A stretch of 64,000 nt of DNA from Pelecanus crispus (taxonomy: Eukaryota > Chordata > Aves > Pelecaniformes > Pelecanidae), in the NCBI RefSeq assembly GCF_030463565.1, contig NC_134643.1, positions 10,001-74,000 of the forward strand, read 5' to 3'. The notes beneath the pieces were generated by a model. The model worked only from the letters and a program-made list of their open reading frames with translations, was not told the DNA's origin and did no database searches. This document shows positions 1-11,835 of the stretch, one piece after another. Position 1 is the first letter of the stretch. The number at the start of each line of letters is the position of its first letter. The translations under genes and the position numbers were made by a program.

Positions 1-640
1 CTTACCCTCAGTCCAAAACTCAGACAGACACACACTTACCCTCAGTCCAAAACTCAGACACACGCACTCACCCTCAGTCCAAACTAAGACAGACACACAC
101 TCCAAGACACAGACACAGACACATGCCCACTCCAAGACACTCAGCCTCGCTCCAAGACCAAAGACACACAGACACACCCTCACTCCAACAGACAGATGCC
201 TCACTCCAAGACCAAAAAGACAGACACAGACACATGCCCACTCCAAGACAAAAGACAAACACCAACTGTCACTCCAAGACACAGGCAGACACACACAGAC
301 ACACGCTCACTCCAAGACACAGGCAGACACACACAGACACACGCTCACTCCAAGACACAGGCAGACACACACAGACACACGCTCACTCCAAGACACAGGC
401 AGACACACACAGACACACGCTCACTCCAAGACACAGGCAGACACACACAGACACACGCTCACTCCAAGACACAGGCACACTCTCCCTCACTCCAAGACAA
501 AGACAACTCTCCCACACTCTCATCTCACAAGAGACACACACATACACTCTTAGGAAACTCCAGACACACACACACTCTCCAAGACAAGACAAACACAGGC
601 AGACACATGCTCAGAGACACAAGTGTGCACACACACACTT
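1..640. repeat. CA-rich degenerate minisatellite
   Basis: The stretch is built from variants of CTCCAAGACACAGACACA and, in the first 100 bases, a ~40-bp unit containing CCCTCAGTCCAAAACTCAGA. The strand is almost free of G runs and is strongly C/A biased, so it yields long spurious reading frames rich in His, Thr and Gln. I see no gene in it. Confidence 0.9.
272..478. repeat. 38-bp tandem repeat, five copies plus a partial
   Basis: The unit begins CTCCAAGACACAGGCAGACA and recurs at 272, 310, 348, 386 and 424 with essentially no mismatch. A partial sixth copy starts at 462. The homogeneity of these copies against the degenerate flanks suggests recent unequal exchange or replication slippage. 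There are no unique spacers between copies, so it is not a CRISPR-like array. Confidence 0.92.
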
Positions 641-2040
641 GCACACCACACACCCCAAAAAAATTTCACACGCACAAAATCATTCAGACCCAGGACAGAC
701 ACACACACACACAATCCAAAGACTCAGACATCCACACAGACAAGACAGACAAAACACCAAAACACATCAAAAAACCACAGGAGACAAAACAGAACAAACA
801 AAACTTTGAAACTTTTATTAATTTGGTTTATTATACCTTAAAAGCATCATACAGAGATGTTTAAGAACCATAATTAGCTCGCAATACATTAATATAATTA
901 CACACATACCATCTTTACTGTCTCATTTGATATTTTTCTTATAGTACTGCTCAGACACAATTCATACCTGCTACTCTCTTAACATGCTATGATAATGACT
1001 GCACACCGATTATGCCCAAGTAGTATTCTACTGCTCTTCAAAACTACAGGAAGTCATAGAAAACAAGTTAAACCTTCACACAACTATGCATACTTGATAT
1101 CTGCCTGGGAGCCAGAAATGCGCATCCTTTCTTTTAACCTTGCAATGGCTACATTTCTCTATAGGAATCGACAACTCTCCCTCTGACACCTACTTCTCCT
1201 GTAAATTATCATTTACAAACTGTATTGCAACAATAGTCCCCAGGTGACAGCCTTCAATGCTGGTAACAGTATTCTTTTTTCCCCCCCTCTAAAGAGCTAC
1301 CTGTACATCTAGGTGCTAAAAGACCCGCTTATCTTTGCGCTTTCGCTTTCTGTGACCGCAGTTCTGACACAAATACCTTATGGCTTCTTTTTTTTTAAAC
1401 ATACATTACATTTAAATTGGTCCATTGCTCACTCCAAGTAAGCTGTCTACTCTCATTTTTTACGTTTCAGCCCTATAATGTACTTACACTACAAATATGA
1501 CTTACTCTCCAGTTGACCAAATGCTTGCTACAATTACCTTTACTCACTTTGGACTCATTGGTTTTTTACGCATAGTTGACCTCTAAAAATTCACCACTAC
1601 CTTAACATTGCAACTACTTAGTGCCTCTAACTCTCTACCTAGTAATATTTTCCACATTTCTCACTCCCATTAGGTACTCAGTCTATTGCTTTACATGTCT
1701 CACTTTTTCTCTTTACAGTGACACCATCTCTGCAATTTCTATTCCTGGGCACAAAGCGACCCAGCTCGGCTCCTCTCAGACTCTATGCTTCCAGGCCACC
1801 ACACAACACAAAAATAAAAATCAAACGATATCATTACATCAGAAACTAAAGCCCCTCATAACAGCTTACACTCCTACCAATACACAATACAGCTAAGCCC
1901 ACCTGGTTCGCAAGCTGTCCCTCTTCAACACTATTGACCTACTCCAATTCCACACACCCTTCAGCTGCAAGATTGTCAATAATCTTCCCATCACCACTGG
2001 CTAGATGACATACCTCTTGGCAATACCAGGCAAACATCAC
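641..2040. other. no gene seen; A/T-rich unique-looking sequence
   Basis: I find no ORF with recognisable content and no repeat family I can name. Short oligo-T and oligo-C runs occur near 1276-1290 and 1388-1400. It separates the minisatellite from the first ~358-bp repeat. Confidence 0.5.
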
Positions 2041-2179
2041 ATTGCAGGACGGTGCTCCCCAGGAACGCTGTTCCCAGGGGCCTCAAAAATCGCCCTCCCT
2101 GCAAAAACCCCGGCCCAAGCCTGACCTCCGCCCAAACATTGGCAATGACCATCGCCTCGCAGAGCGGCCGGGACTGGGG

Positions 2180-2230
2180 AAAAAAAACCCAGCCGGGGGA
2201 GAAAAAAAAATCCCCCAGCTTGGGTTTTTT
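2180..2230. repeat. hairpin-forming inverted repeat, copy 1
   Basis: Left arm AAAACCCAGCCGGGGGA, an A-rich loop, then right arm TCCCCCAGCTTGGGTTTT. The ~13-bp G/C stem has one mismatch and one extra T, and is extended by an A/T stem of about 7 bp. Confidence 0.85.
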
Positions 2231-2538
2231 TATTATAATTTCTTGTAAATGCCTGCAAAATATTCACAACTCCACATGCAACCTGCAAACAAACAGCAAA
2301 AAATCCCCACCACACAACCATACAAGGTTAGGTACATTCTAAACACACCACTCACCTAGCACACCAGCCAACCCTCCCTCTTAACACATGCACTCCACCA
2401 CCAGCCTGCAGTGCTCCCCAGGAACGCCGTTCCCAGGGGCCTCAAAAATTGCCCTCCCTGCAAAAACCCTGGCCCAAGCCTGACCTCCGCCCAAACATTG
2501 GCGATGACCATCGCCTTGCAGAGCGGCCGGGACCAGGG

Positions 2539-2590
2539 AAAAAAAACCCAGCTGGGGGAGAAAAAAAATCCCCCGGCTGGGTTTTTTTTA
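2539..2590. repeat. hairpin-forming inverted repeat, copy 2
   Basis: Left arm AAAAAACCCAGCTGGGGGA and right arm TCCCCCGGCTGGGTTTTTT surround a short A-rich loop. The arms pair along their full length, with one G/T wobble. It sits at the same place in the unit as the copy at 2180. Confidence 0.88.
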
Positions 2591-2999
2591 TTATAATTTC
2601 TAGTAAATGCCTGCAAAACTATTTCACAACTCCACACGCAACGTGCCAAACAATAATAAAACCCCACCACAAAACCATACAATGTTAGATACATTCTAAA
2701 CACACCACTCAGCTACCACACCAACTAACCCTCCCTCTCAACACGTGCAACTCTACCACTGGCCTGTGGTGCTCCCCAGGAGTGCCATTCCCAGGGGCCT
2801 CAAAAATTGCCCTCCCTGCTAAAACCCTGTCCCGAGCCTGACCACCACCAAAACATTGGAAATAAACATCACCTCAGAGAGCACGCAGGACCTCGGGGGG
2901 AAAAAAACACAGCCAGGGGACGAAAGACAAAAATCCCCCACCTGAGGTTTTTTTTATTAGTGACTTAAAATTACTTTCAACATTCAATGCAACCTGCAA

Positions 3000-5070
3000 T
3001 AAACTACTTCACACTTGCAACATTATATACTTTCAGAAACTAATGCTCCTTCAACAACCGCTCACTCCACCTATTACTCAAAATGCATTTGTTTCACGAC
3101 CCACCTGCCACAATGGCAGAGCGCCCCAGGTCTAAAGGCCATCCCCGGAACCGTCTCACCGTGCATCTTCGTCACGACACATTCCGGTCCTGCTCCTTCT
3201 TTGCCTCAATTTGTATGCTCTGGTAATGCACTCTTTGGGATTTTCTCTGGGGATCCCAATCGCCCAGGGGCACGTGCAAAACGCAACAAAAGCGACTGCA
3301 CACCCTTGCTTGCTGATACCTACTGGCTATCCCAAAACCCAGCCTGGACAAGCTCTGCCCAAACGAGCCATGCTAATTGAACCATGTAAATCAAGTCACC
3401 TGAATGCTGACCAACAGCTTAACAAGACTAAAAGTCTGTCTTACTTTTGCATACATCTTCCAACCACAGCTAAAAATAAACAAAGCCCACACCCAGATAT
3501 TTAGCCCTGCATATACATGAATCAAAATTCAACCCACTCAGCTACTGGGAAAACTGCCACTCCCCAAAGTCCAGACTCCTACCTTGAGCTCCCGCAAAAC
3601 ACAATGGAAGTAACTGGGGCAGCTGACAGCGGCCACTGACCCATAAACAGACTTTACAGCCTTTGCCTGAAGACTATTGCCAGATCAACATGTAACCTTA
3701 TCGCCATAAGCTATTCTACCAGGCAGGGTGGCTCTGACCCCAGCACGCAGACACATAACACACAGACACCACCACCAACGTGACCGTGATACGCAACAGG
3801 AAAGAAAGCATGATGCCCATAGGAAATAAGCCTCCGGCAGAGAAGTCCCACGGTGCTGCGATGGCACAAATGCTCTATAGCATCCCTGGAAAGGAGAGGC
3901 AACAGCCCCAGCCCATGACATAAAGCTAGTATCAAAACCAGACCACTAGATGGATGAGAAGATGGCAGGCAAGACCTAAGACCGGCAGGGATGCAGGCAA
4001 GACCTAAGACCGGCAGGGATGCAAGGACAGAACCCCTAAAGACAACTGTGGAAACAGAACTCGCAAGAGCAGAGCTACGGGCGCCACCCGGCTTGCCACC
4101 ACAATAGATGAGCGCTCACAACCATCTATGATGGAATGCTTGCCAGACTTGTCCACACTTTAATGGCAAGATAAGAAGCACTCAACTGCTGCTACCCTGG
4201 TGAGTCAATCCATTTGAGACACATGTAAGTGCTATGGAGGTGCCTACTGATCAAACACCTAGAGACATCAATACCCAAAGCTATGGTATAATACACAGAA
4301 AACAGACTTACAGAAAATACACAACAGGACAGACACAGGCTGCAACCGCCCTGCCCGGCGCACGCAAGTCTCATGCTGACACGTAACCTGCGCCAATTAC
4401 CTGCCCAAAGGGGACTATTCCTGGACGGCCCCTTCTCCTATGTTAACTTTAGAACCCCTCCCTGCAATTCCCAACCTTGTTCCCTCCCTGGGTCTGGTCC
4501 CTTGGTTTATCTTCCAGAGGGCCAGAGCTCTGAATCCATCCACAAACAAAAAAACCAAACCACACTTATGCAACAGCCCCATGCTCTTCTGCGGTATGAC
4601 CCAGATCACCTGAACTGCTCATCCAATTGTAAAGGCAGCCGGCACAGCTCCCAAAAAACCAAAAGGGAAATTCCTAACTGAGATGCCATATAATATTTTG
4701 CTATTACATGGTGACCCAGTCAACAACCGCCTCACCACCTCCTACCACTCCTTACCTGCTGGTACGCCCCTCCAACGCTGTCTGCCGGACATGGAAAAAA
4801 CCAAAGTGACAGGCACGTGCGGAGATGCTTCACAAAACCACAGCCTGCCTGTGGGGATTCCCATCTGCTGTTCCTTTACCATGTCCAGTCACACACCTGG
4901 CCTCTGTTGTTCGCGGCAGCCACGTCGAAGCTCGTGTACCACGTGTCAAACCATAACAACGGGCTACACTTAGAACTTCTGACAACAGAACACCTGAAAA
5001 ATAATTGCTACTTCAGCCTGCTAATCATTACTCACCTTGCCTGAGTCAGCTCCCGTGTCCATGTTACAAA
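3000..5070 (-). repeat. diverged left copy of the ~2-kb array unit
   Basis: The landmark CTGCCCAAAGGG, followed by a ~60-bp block and CCCTCCCTGCAATTCCCAACC, appears at 4402-4470. It matches the better copies at 8268, 12635, 14813 and 16308. Further right, 4690-5060 resembles the blocks ending in CTCACCTTGCC. This copy is much more diverged than the units after 7.2 kb and is cut at ~5.1 kb by the retroviral sequence. Short ORFs inside it do not agree between copies and are not called. Confidence 0.6.
3965..4020. repeat. 28-bp direct duplication
   Basis: GCAGGCAAGACCTAAGACCG begins a 28-bp unit at 3965 that is repeated exactly at 3993. It is a simple local tandem duplication inside the diverged array copy. 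Confidence 0.9.
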
Positions 5071-5135
5071 TACACATATATGAATCGTGATAATTATGTG
5101 ACATTATCTAGAATGAGTAACATCACACACATACA

Positions 5136-6436
5136 GTAACAGATGAGATTTTAACTGTAACACATTGCAATATTTGATGGGAATGTCTTAATAGCACTCA
5201 GTCGTCAGTGATTAACAAAGCGATTAGACAAAATTGATCGAAACAGGGACTTTGTTACAGAGTCAAAGATGGCAAGGTTCACTCTATTACTACATGTAAG
5301 AATTGCATAAAGGCAAATTAAGTTACACGGACTTGTAATGATTCACAGAGGGACTGTGGGTGTGGGCGATAAGGAGGACCCTCCCGTTGAGTCACAAGGT
5401 TCAGAATGGACCCCCTTGCTTTCTAAACTCCTCCTCGGAGAGGAGTCTAGGGGCGGCTCAGTCCAGTCTTAGTCTCAGACTTGGTCAACAGTTTACAAGA
5501 ACAAGGATAATATATATACACGTATATCTAGTACAAGGAATAAGTGCATAAAAGACAGTTAGGTAACACCAGAATGAGAGACATTCTGTATGCAGGGAAT
5601 AAGGAGGACCCTCCTGTTGAGTCACGAGGTTCAGAATAGACCCCCTTGCTTTCTAAACTCCTCCTCGGAGAGGAGCCTAGGTGTGGCTAGGTCCAGTGTT
5701 AGTCTCAGACGTGGTCAACGGTTTATAGCAATAAGGATAAGGCAGCAGTATGTCAATCCCTTTGTAGTTAAATCATACATCTACAGACAACTGATTCACA
5801 CATGCATACACATAGACATGATTACATGTATATATACACATACATATACATATAAGCTAAACCTGTTAAGAATTCCCCTCCAGTTCAGTAAAGTATTCAC
5901 ATCAAATGTCTTGGCATTTCTCAATGGTCGAGTGTTGAGCCTCGAGGAGTGAAGGGTTTCAATCTGGGCTCCACCAGCAGTCTTCGAGGATACACCTCTG
6001 ATGGTAGCAAACTCTTAGTTTGCTGGTGCCAAGAGGCATCCCGCTCAGAGGGAATGCTGGTGAGGGACGCTGCGGTCCAGGACAGCTCAAAGGAACTCAC
6101 CTAGGACTGCTGTTTTAGAGGACCTTGAGATGATTAGCTTTAGTCTTTCCAAGTCTCCATCTGACCCTCCATCCAGGTCAGTCATTACTACAATTCCACT
6201 AATCAGGATATCGCACTGCTTCAAGTCTGTTAGGGGGAACCGATTGTTCTCGCTCCCCTGATGAACCATAATACACAGTTTCTGATAAGGACAGGGCTGG
6301 TCTCTGCATCAGCCACATCGAAGTTTCTGATACAATTAAGGGACACCCCAACTGAACAACTCACTACACAAGGCCATGATCAGGCAGTAATATATGAGGT
6401 GATAAAGCATTCAAAGAGAAAAAAGTCTGAGGGGCA
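5136..6436 (+). mobile_element. retroviral 3' noncoding fragment, left arm of a ~1.3-kb inverted repeat
   Basis: Reverse-complementing 25491-26806 gives a sequence that aligns along this whole arm. Shared landmarks are AATAGCACTCARTCRTCA near 5193, GTTCACTCTATTACTACATG near 5277, GAGCCTCGAGGAGTGAAGG near 5937 and CCATAATA near 6264. Inside it a module starting AAGGAGGACCCTCC occurs twice, at 5371 and 5601, 230 bp apart. In the other arm this sequence ends at a polypurine tract followed by an LTR start, so I read it as the 3' noncoding part of an endogenous retrovirus. No coding capacity is seen. Confidence 0.75.
5371..5750 (+). repeat. 230-bp-spaced internal duplication
   Basis: The ~145-bp module runs from AAGGAGGACCCTCC through GAGGAG, CTAGG, TCTCAGAC and GGTCAAC. 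It is present at 5371 and again at 5601. The same doubled layout exists in the opposite arm (26220-26580), so the duplication predates the split of the two arms. Confidence 0.85.
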
Positions 6437-6690
6437 CACACCACCACAGTCCACACCCTGCTTTGCTCATTGCTTTGCAGACTCAAAAAACAGCCCACCA
6501 AAAAAAAAACTCCCAGGCACCAACCTTCATGTGGTCACCTACCGACAAGACTCCTCTTCCCTCTGATGCTGCAGTATGACCTACCTTAATTGTAGAATAC
6601 CAGCTGGTGAAGCATGTCAAGGATCATCTGGTACTGCCTTTCTTTGCAAAATAAAGTCTAGACAGGACGGCCCAGCACCCTGTCCGGCCA
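6437..6690 (+). mobile_element. possible LTR remnant following the left arm
   Basis: After GAGGGG at 6430 the sequence ACACCACCACAG matches the first bases of the LTR that follows the same arm on the other side (ending at 25490). Similarity fades after a few dozen bases. An AATAAA lies at ~6649. I treat this as a decayed LTR; its right end is not defined. Confidence 0.35.
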
Positions 6691-6694
6691 AATC

Positions 6695-6990
6695 TTAACT
6701 GTCCAGTGTTGGGAAATCCACTGCTTCCCTATGGAGATTATTCCAATGGCCAATTGTACTCACTGTGAAAATTGAGGCGGCAGCTGTGGAAAATGTATCA
6801 AAAACCATGGAGAAATCAAGGTACACAACAGCCGCTGCTGGCTGCAAATCAAGTGAGCGGGTTACTTGGAGAAAGCCATCGGCTTTGTCAAGAAATATTT
6901 GCCATTGGTGAATCTGTGCTGCCTTTTCCATTCATGTACTTCATTTGACTTGCAATAGCCCCCAGAAGCATTCATTCCAAAGTTCCAAGG
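6695..6990 (-). mobile_element. CR1 LINE fragment (RT and 3' end, internally deleted)
   Basis: Minus-strand translation shows the reverse-transcriptase motif VVYLDFSMVFDT. It is followed shortly by GHWNNLHREAVDFPTL, which corresponds to the [10 protein letters not shown] region near the CR1 C-terminus. Several hundred residues between these motifs are missing, so this is an internally deleted, dead copy. Confidence 0.7.
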
Positions 6991-7227
6991 GACTAAAATA
7001 CAACTGATGATCCCATAATTTCCTGGATCCTGCTTAAGGCCGTCCATATAGATAGCAGCAACAACAGCATTCTTCAGACCTTCTAGGATATCAGCAATTC
7101 CCAACAACTTGTCAGAACTTCTGAAGAGCAGCCTCAAACCAAGATTAAGTGACTCTGCTAACCTCCACTGTCACTCACCAGTACGCGACTCATGCATCTG
7201 CAAAAATAAAAATATCGGATGAATCAC

Positions 7228-9407
7228 CCAGATGCAGAGCAATACCTTGACAATTCCAGAGGTCTCCTTCCCATTTACAAATACAATCTACAGCCCAACC
7301 ACATCCTGCCAGTATAAAAAAACCCACCCCAAAAAAAAAACATTTAAGCACCACATGAAAACTATGCCATAACACCTTTGAGATGGCATCAGCTTCACTA
7401 CCCCTGAAGTGCCCCTCCCACATAACTCAGCTCAGGCCCAAGAAACACTATTCAGAGAGCTGACCACCCAAGCTTCTGACAGCTACTCCATCCGAGATGA
7501 CCATACAACTTCTGCCTCAACAGCCTAGGCATAATGACATATTAACCCTGCACTCTTACAGCTATTCCACCTGCCCCTGATGCCACACCCCCAGGCAGGG
7601 CAGCTCCAAGCCAAACACACACAGACTGACATTCCAAAGAACACTAAAAGCGATGGTCCACAAGGGTGAGAGAAAACTCTCAGAGAGAAGGATGACACCT
7701 GAACAGAAGACGCCAACACGCAAGATGACCTGATGGACCATAACGCAGGGAATATATATGGCAACTTCAAAAAAGACTAGATCGTCACATCCTTTAAAAA
7801 GAGGTTACTCACAGAAGTACTGAGATGGACACGCAAGAAGCCCGGCATCAAGACCTAAGAACATAACGACACAGGGAAGAAATCCCACTCCACAGAAACA
7901 GGTACCTGGGGAACAGAAGTACTCACGCAGCCGGGAACGACACCACAGAAGAGGACCATCCGGAAACTTCCAAGATGCAAGACCGATCCACGCCTTAAGC
8001 TCATAGTGCATTAAAAGAAGCACCAGATGGGTGCTATGCCAATGACTGCAGGGGTTCAAAACCCCTCTAATGCAGGGGTTCTAGACCCTAGGGGTGGCTT
8101 CTAAGGGGTGTGCCACACCCCTTGATCACAAACAGGATGCCAGGAGGCAACACAAGTCTAAGACACAGAAAACAGACCACAGAAATGACACAGACAGGCT
8201 GGAGCCGCCCTGCCCAGCACACCCTAACATCATGCTGTCATAGAAGCCACTGCTCCCTTGACCTGCCCAAAGGGGACCATCCTTGGACGGACCCCTCCCG
8301 TACGCTCTCTTTGAAACCCCTCCCTGCAATTGCCAACCTCACCACATCTCCCCCCACTGACCCCTCTTCTCCAGCCCCGGTGCCTCTACTTAGCTTTCAG
8401 ACGGCCAGGAGTCCGCATCCATCCTCAACAGCAACAGCCACAGTCAGCCCACTGGATTAATCTGCCTGTTGCCAGGTTCCTCTCCATCTTCTGCAAGACA
8501 AAACCAAGCCACGCACACAAACGGTGCCGGTCAGCCAGCATCACATGGGTCAACGCGGACCTTTCCCACAACATCCCCCAACTCTGACGCACCGTGGTGT
8601 TCCGCTCCCATGCTCCACACCAATTCCAGAGTCGAAGGCTCCCGCTGTCATCGCTTGAGGCACCTAGGATACCAAGAGACACAGATACCATTACGCTTGT
8701 GAGAAGTCACTGGCCCTGGGCTCCTCCTCTCTACTACCCAGCTCACCTCAAATGCTCCTCCAGTCCAAAGGCAGTCCCCACAGAACCTGCAAAATGAAAA
8801 ACAGAAACACTTCAACCGACTTGCCATATAACACCATGCCATCAGAGTCCACCCCGGCCCACGACCGCCTCACCTTCTCAGACCGCTCGTCGGCATGTGG
8901 TGTCACCCCTCCGAGCCTGCGTGCTGCACCTGCAAAAAGCCAAGCAAAAAGGAACCTGCTGAGACACCACTCAAAACATGAGCCTTCCAGCACCAATCCC
9001 CATCTCAGCCTCCTTTATCACCACGGCTTGCCAGCCCAGGCTCCATCAGGTTGGGTGACCACATCGAGGCTTTCATACCACCTGCAAGACCCAAACAACA
9101 GGGGTTGCTGAGAACTTCAGCGGGAATACAACACCTGGAAAAACAGCCACCACTTTACACCACGAATCGCCGCTCACCTCGCCCAAGTCTGCTCCGGTGC
9201 CCTCGTCACACCTCACTTTGGACCTGCAAGTAAGAAAAAAATATCCATCCTGTAGTCCCATAGCCAGCAGTCACCTCCGCCCTCTAATACCATGCACTGA
9301 CCCACCTTCTTACAGCACATTGCTCGGCTCTCCTGCATCGCCCCTTGGTGCACACCTCATCGCTCTGCATCTGCAAAGCCAAGAATATATGAAACAAGTC
9401 ACCCAGA
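7228..9407 (-). repeat. array unit 1 (~2.18 kb)
   Basis: Bounded by successive copies of the landmark GATGCAGAGCAATACCTTGA (7228 and 9408). It contains block g (near 8268-8330), f (near 8575-8670), e (8753-8792), d (~8880-8935), c (~9020-9095), b (~9187-9232) and a (~9310-9370). All read on the minus strand between AG and GT. Block e is 40 bp here, against 41 in other units, and block c has an early stop, so this copy is not an intact coding set. No protein family was recognised. Confidence 0.75.
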
Positions 9408-11835
9408 TGCAGAGCAATACCTTGACCGTTCCAGAGGTCTTGTTCCCATTTCAAAATGCCATCTAGAGCCCAACTAGAGCCTGACATTAAACAAACCAAA
9501 ACAAAACCCTCGTTTAGGCACAACACAGAAAAATGCCTTACCACCTTTGAGGTGGCACCTACTTCACTAGCCCCAAACAGCCCCTCCCCACATGGCTCTC
9601 TAAAGAGCTGTCCGCACAAGCTGCTAATGGTTACTCGATCCTAGATGACCATACACCCTTTGCCTCAACAGTCTTGGCAAAGTGACATACTAATCCTCGA
9701 CTCCCACGGCTATTCCACCTGCCCCTGACTCTGCACCCCCGGGCAGGGCAGCTCCAAGCCAAACACACACACACACAACCCCGACTGACACTCCACGGAA
9801 CACTACAAGCAACACGGCTCAAGGGCAAGAGACAACTCTCAGCGAGAAGGATGACAACCGAATGGAAGATGCCGTCAGGCAAGGTGAACTGCGGGACCTT
9901 TTGCGAGGAGGCTCTACGGCAAGCCCCCACAGAGAGTAGAATGTCACGTCCTGTGACAACAAGGTACTCCCAGAAGTACTGAGAAGATGGACATGCAATA
10001 AGCCTGGCATCAAGACCTAGGAACATAACGACACAGGGAACAAATCGCACTCCGCAGACATGGGTGCCTGCGGAGCAGAACTGCTCACGCAGCCGCGAAC
10101 GAAGCCATAGAAGATGACCATCCAGAAACTTCCAACACGCAAGAGCAACCCTTGTTTTAACCTCGTAGTGCAGGAAAAGCGGCACCGGATGGGTGCTATG
10201 CCAATAACTGCACGGCTTCAAGACCCTAGGGGTGGCTTCTGAGGGGTGTGCCACACCCCTCGAGCACAAACAGGTCCAAAGCAAGGTGCGATGAGGGCAC
10301 TGGAGCAGACTCGGGCAAGGTGAGCAGCGATTGGTGATGTAAAGTGGTGGCTGTTTTTCCAGGTGTTGTATTCCCACTGAAGTTCTCAGCAACCCCTGTT
10401 GTTTGGGTCTTGCAGGTGGTGCGCAAGCCTCAATGCGGCCAGCCAACCTGACGGAGGCCGGGTGAGCTGTGGAGGTAAAGGAGGCCAAGACGGGGTTCGG
10501 TGCGGGCGGGCTCATATTTTGAGCGGTGTCTCGGCATGTTCCTTTTTGCTTGGCTTTTTGCAGGTGCAGCACGCCAGCTCAGAGGGGTGACACCACATGC
10601 TGACAAGCGGTCCAAGAAGGTGAGGCGGTCGTGGGCCAGGGTGGACTCTGATGGCATGGTGTTATTATATGGCAAGTCAGTTGAAGTGTTTCTGGTTTTC
10701 ATTTTGCAGGTTCTGTGGGGGCTCCCGTACGCTCTCTTTGAAACCCCTCCCTGCTATTGCCAACCTCACCACTTCCCCCCACTGACCCCTCTTCTCCAGC
10801 CCCGATGCCTCTACTTAGCTTTCAGACAGCCAGGAGTCTGCATCCATCCTCGACAGCAACAGCCACAGTCAGCCCACTGGATTAATCTGCCCGTTGCCAG
10901 GTTCCTCTCCATCTTCTGCAAGACAAAACCAAGCCACGCACACAAACGGTGCCGGTCAGCCAGCATCACATGGGTCAACACGGACCTTTCCCACAACATC
11001 CCCCAACTCTGACGCACCGTGGTGTTCCGCTCCCATGCTCCACACCAATTCCAGAGTCGAAGGCTCCCGCTGTCATCGCTTGAGGCACCTAGGATACCAA
11101 GAGACACAGATACCATTACGCTTGTGAGAAGTCACTGGCCCTGGCCTCTTCCTCTCTACTACCCAGCTCACCTCAAACACTCATCCAATTGCAAAGGCAG
11201 TCCCCATAGAACCTGCAAAATCAAGAGAAATACTTGAACCAAGCTGCCATGTAATGCTTTCTTGTTCAAAGCCAAGGAAGGCTCACCTTCTGATACAGCT
11301 TGTCAGCCTGCAGCATGACCCCTCTGACCCTGCATCCACCAACTGCAAACACCCAACAGAAGATACATGCTGATATACTGCCCAAAACAAGAGCCTGCCT
11401 GCACCCATCACAGTCCCCACACCAGTTCACCTTGGCCAGTTGCATGCACTTCCTCTGCTGTTTTCAGGTTGCCATGTCAATACTTGCACAGCACCTGTAA
11501 GACCCAGACAAGGGATGATTCTAACTTGAACCAGCAGTACAACCCATGAGAAATAGCCACTGCCTCAGCCCACTGGTCACTGCTCACCTTGCCTAGAGAC
11601 AGCTCCTGTGCCCATATGCCACATTGCTCCTCCCTTCAGACCTTCAAATAAAAAAACAAACTACCACCAACCAAGTAACATCTAGAGCATAGCTAGATAG
11701 CCACCAACCAGATATTCCTTTTAATACCATGCACCAACCCACCTTCTTACAGTGCTCCGCTCGGCTCTCCTACATCACCCTTTGGAATGCCGCTTGTCAC
11801 CCTGCAAAAGCAATATTATCAACAAGTCACCTGGA
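9408..11835 (-). repeat. array unit 2 (~2.43 kb) carrying an internal inversion
   Basis: Starts and ends at the same landmark as unit 1. From 10719 to ~11215 it is nearly identical to 8298-8790. The segment just before that (10275-10718) is an inverted copy of ~8775-9225. The ~150 bp that should precede 10719 (equivalent to 8145-8297) is missing. A 313-codon open frame crosses 9631-10572 on the minus strand, but it runs through intron-like sequence and the inversion and is not supported by other copies. Confidence 0.75.
10275..10718 (+). repeat. inverted copy of 8775-9225
   Basis: Reverse-complementing this segment gives CCTGCAAAATGAAAACCAG, the caspase-unrelated text ACTTGCCATATAA and CACCTGCAAGACCCAAACAA in the same order as 8781-9225, at roughly 90% identity by eye. 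It carries blocks e, d, c and b, now on the plus strand. Both joints are abrupt: GAGCACAAACAG before it and CTCCCGTACGCTCTC after it. Confidence 0.85.

Larger units (their letters stand above)
2052..3000. repeat. three ~358-bp tandem repeats with internal hairpin
   Basis: Copies start at GTGCTCCCCAGG at 2052, 2411 and 2769, spaced 359 and 358 bp. Each contains the landmark CCCTCCCTGC..AAACCC and a hairpin region. In copies 1 and 2 the hairpin arms are CCCAGCYGGGGGA and TCCCCCRGCTGGG, flanked by oligo-A and oligo-T. Copy 3 is more diverged and its hairpin is degraded. On the minus strand each copy also has a TTTTTGCAG acceptor-like site before the GGAGGGC block, resembling the exon-like blocks of the array further right. 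Confidence 0.9.

Noticed and set aside
272-478. CRISPR-like direct repeats
   Set aside because: Units are contiguous with no unique spacers and the genome is vertebrate.
123-864. Two open frames of more than 220 codons in the first kilobase
   Set aside because: They are translations of a CA-rich minisatellite in two frames at once (His/Thr/Gln-rich, repetitive); no gene structure.
2180-2230. Bacterial-type intrinsic terminator (GC stem followed by T run)
   Set aside because: The shape fits, but the context is vertebrate tandem repeat DNA, where such terminators do not operate.
9631-10572. 313-codon minus-strand open frame
   Set aside because: It reads through intron-like spacers and across the inversion joint; the equivalent stretches in the other units are not open, so it is chance.
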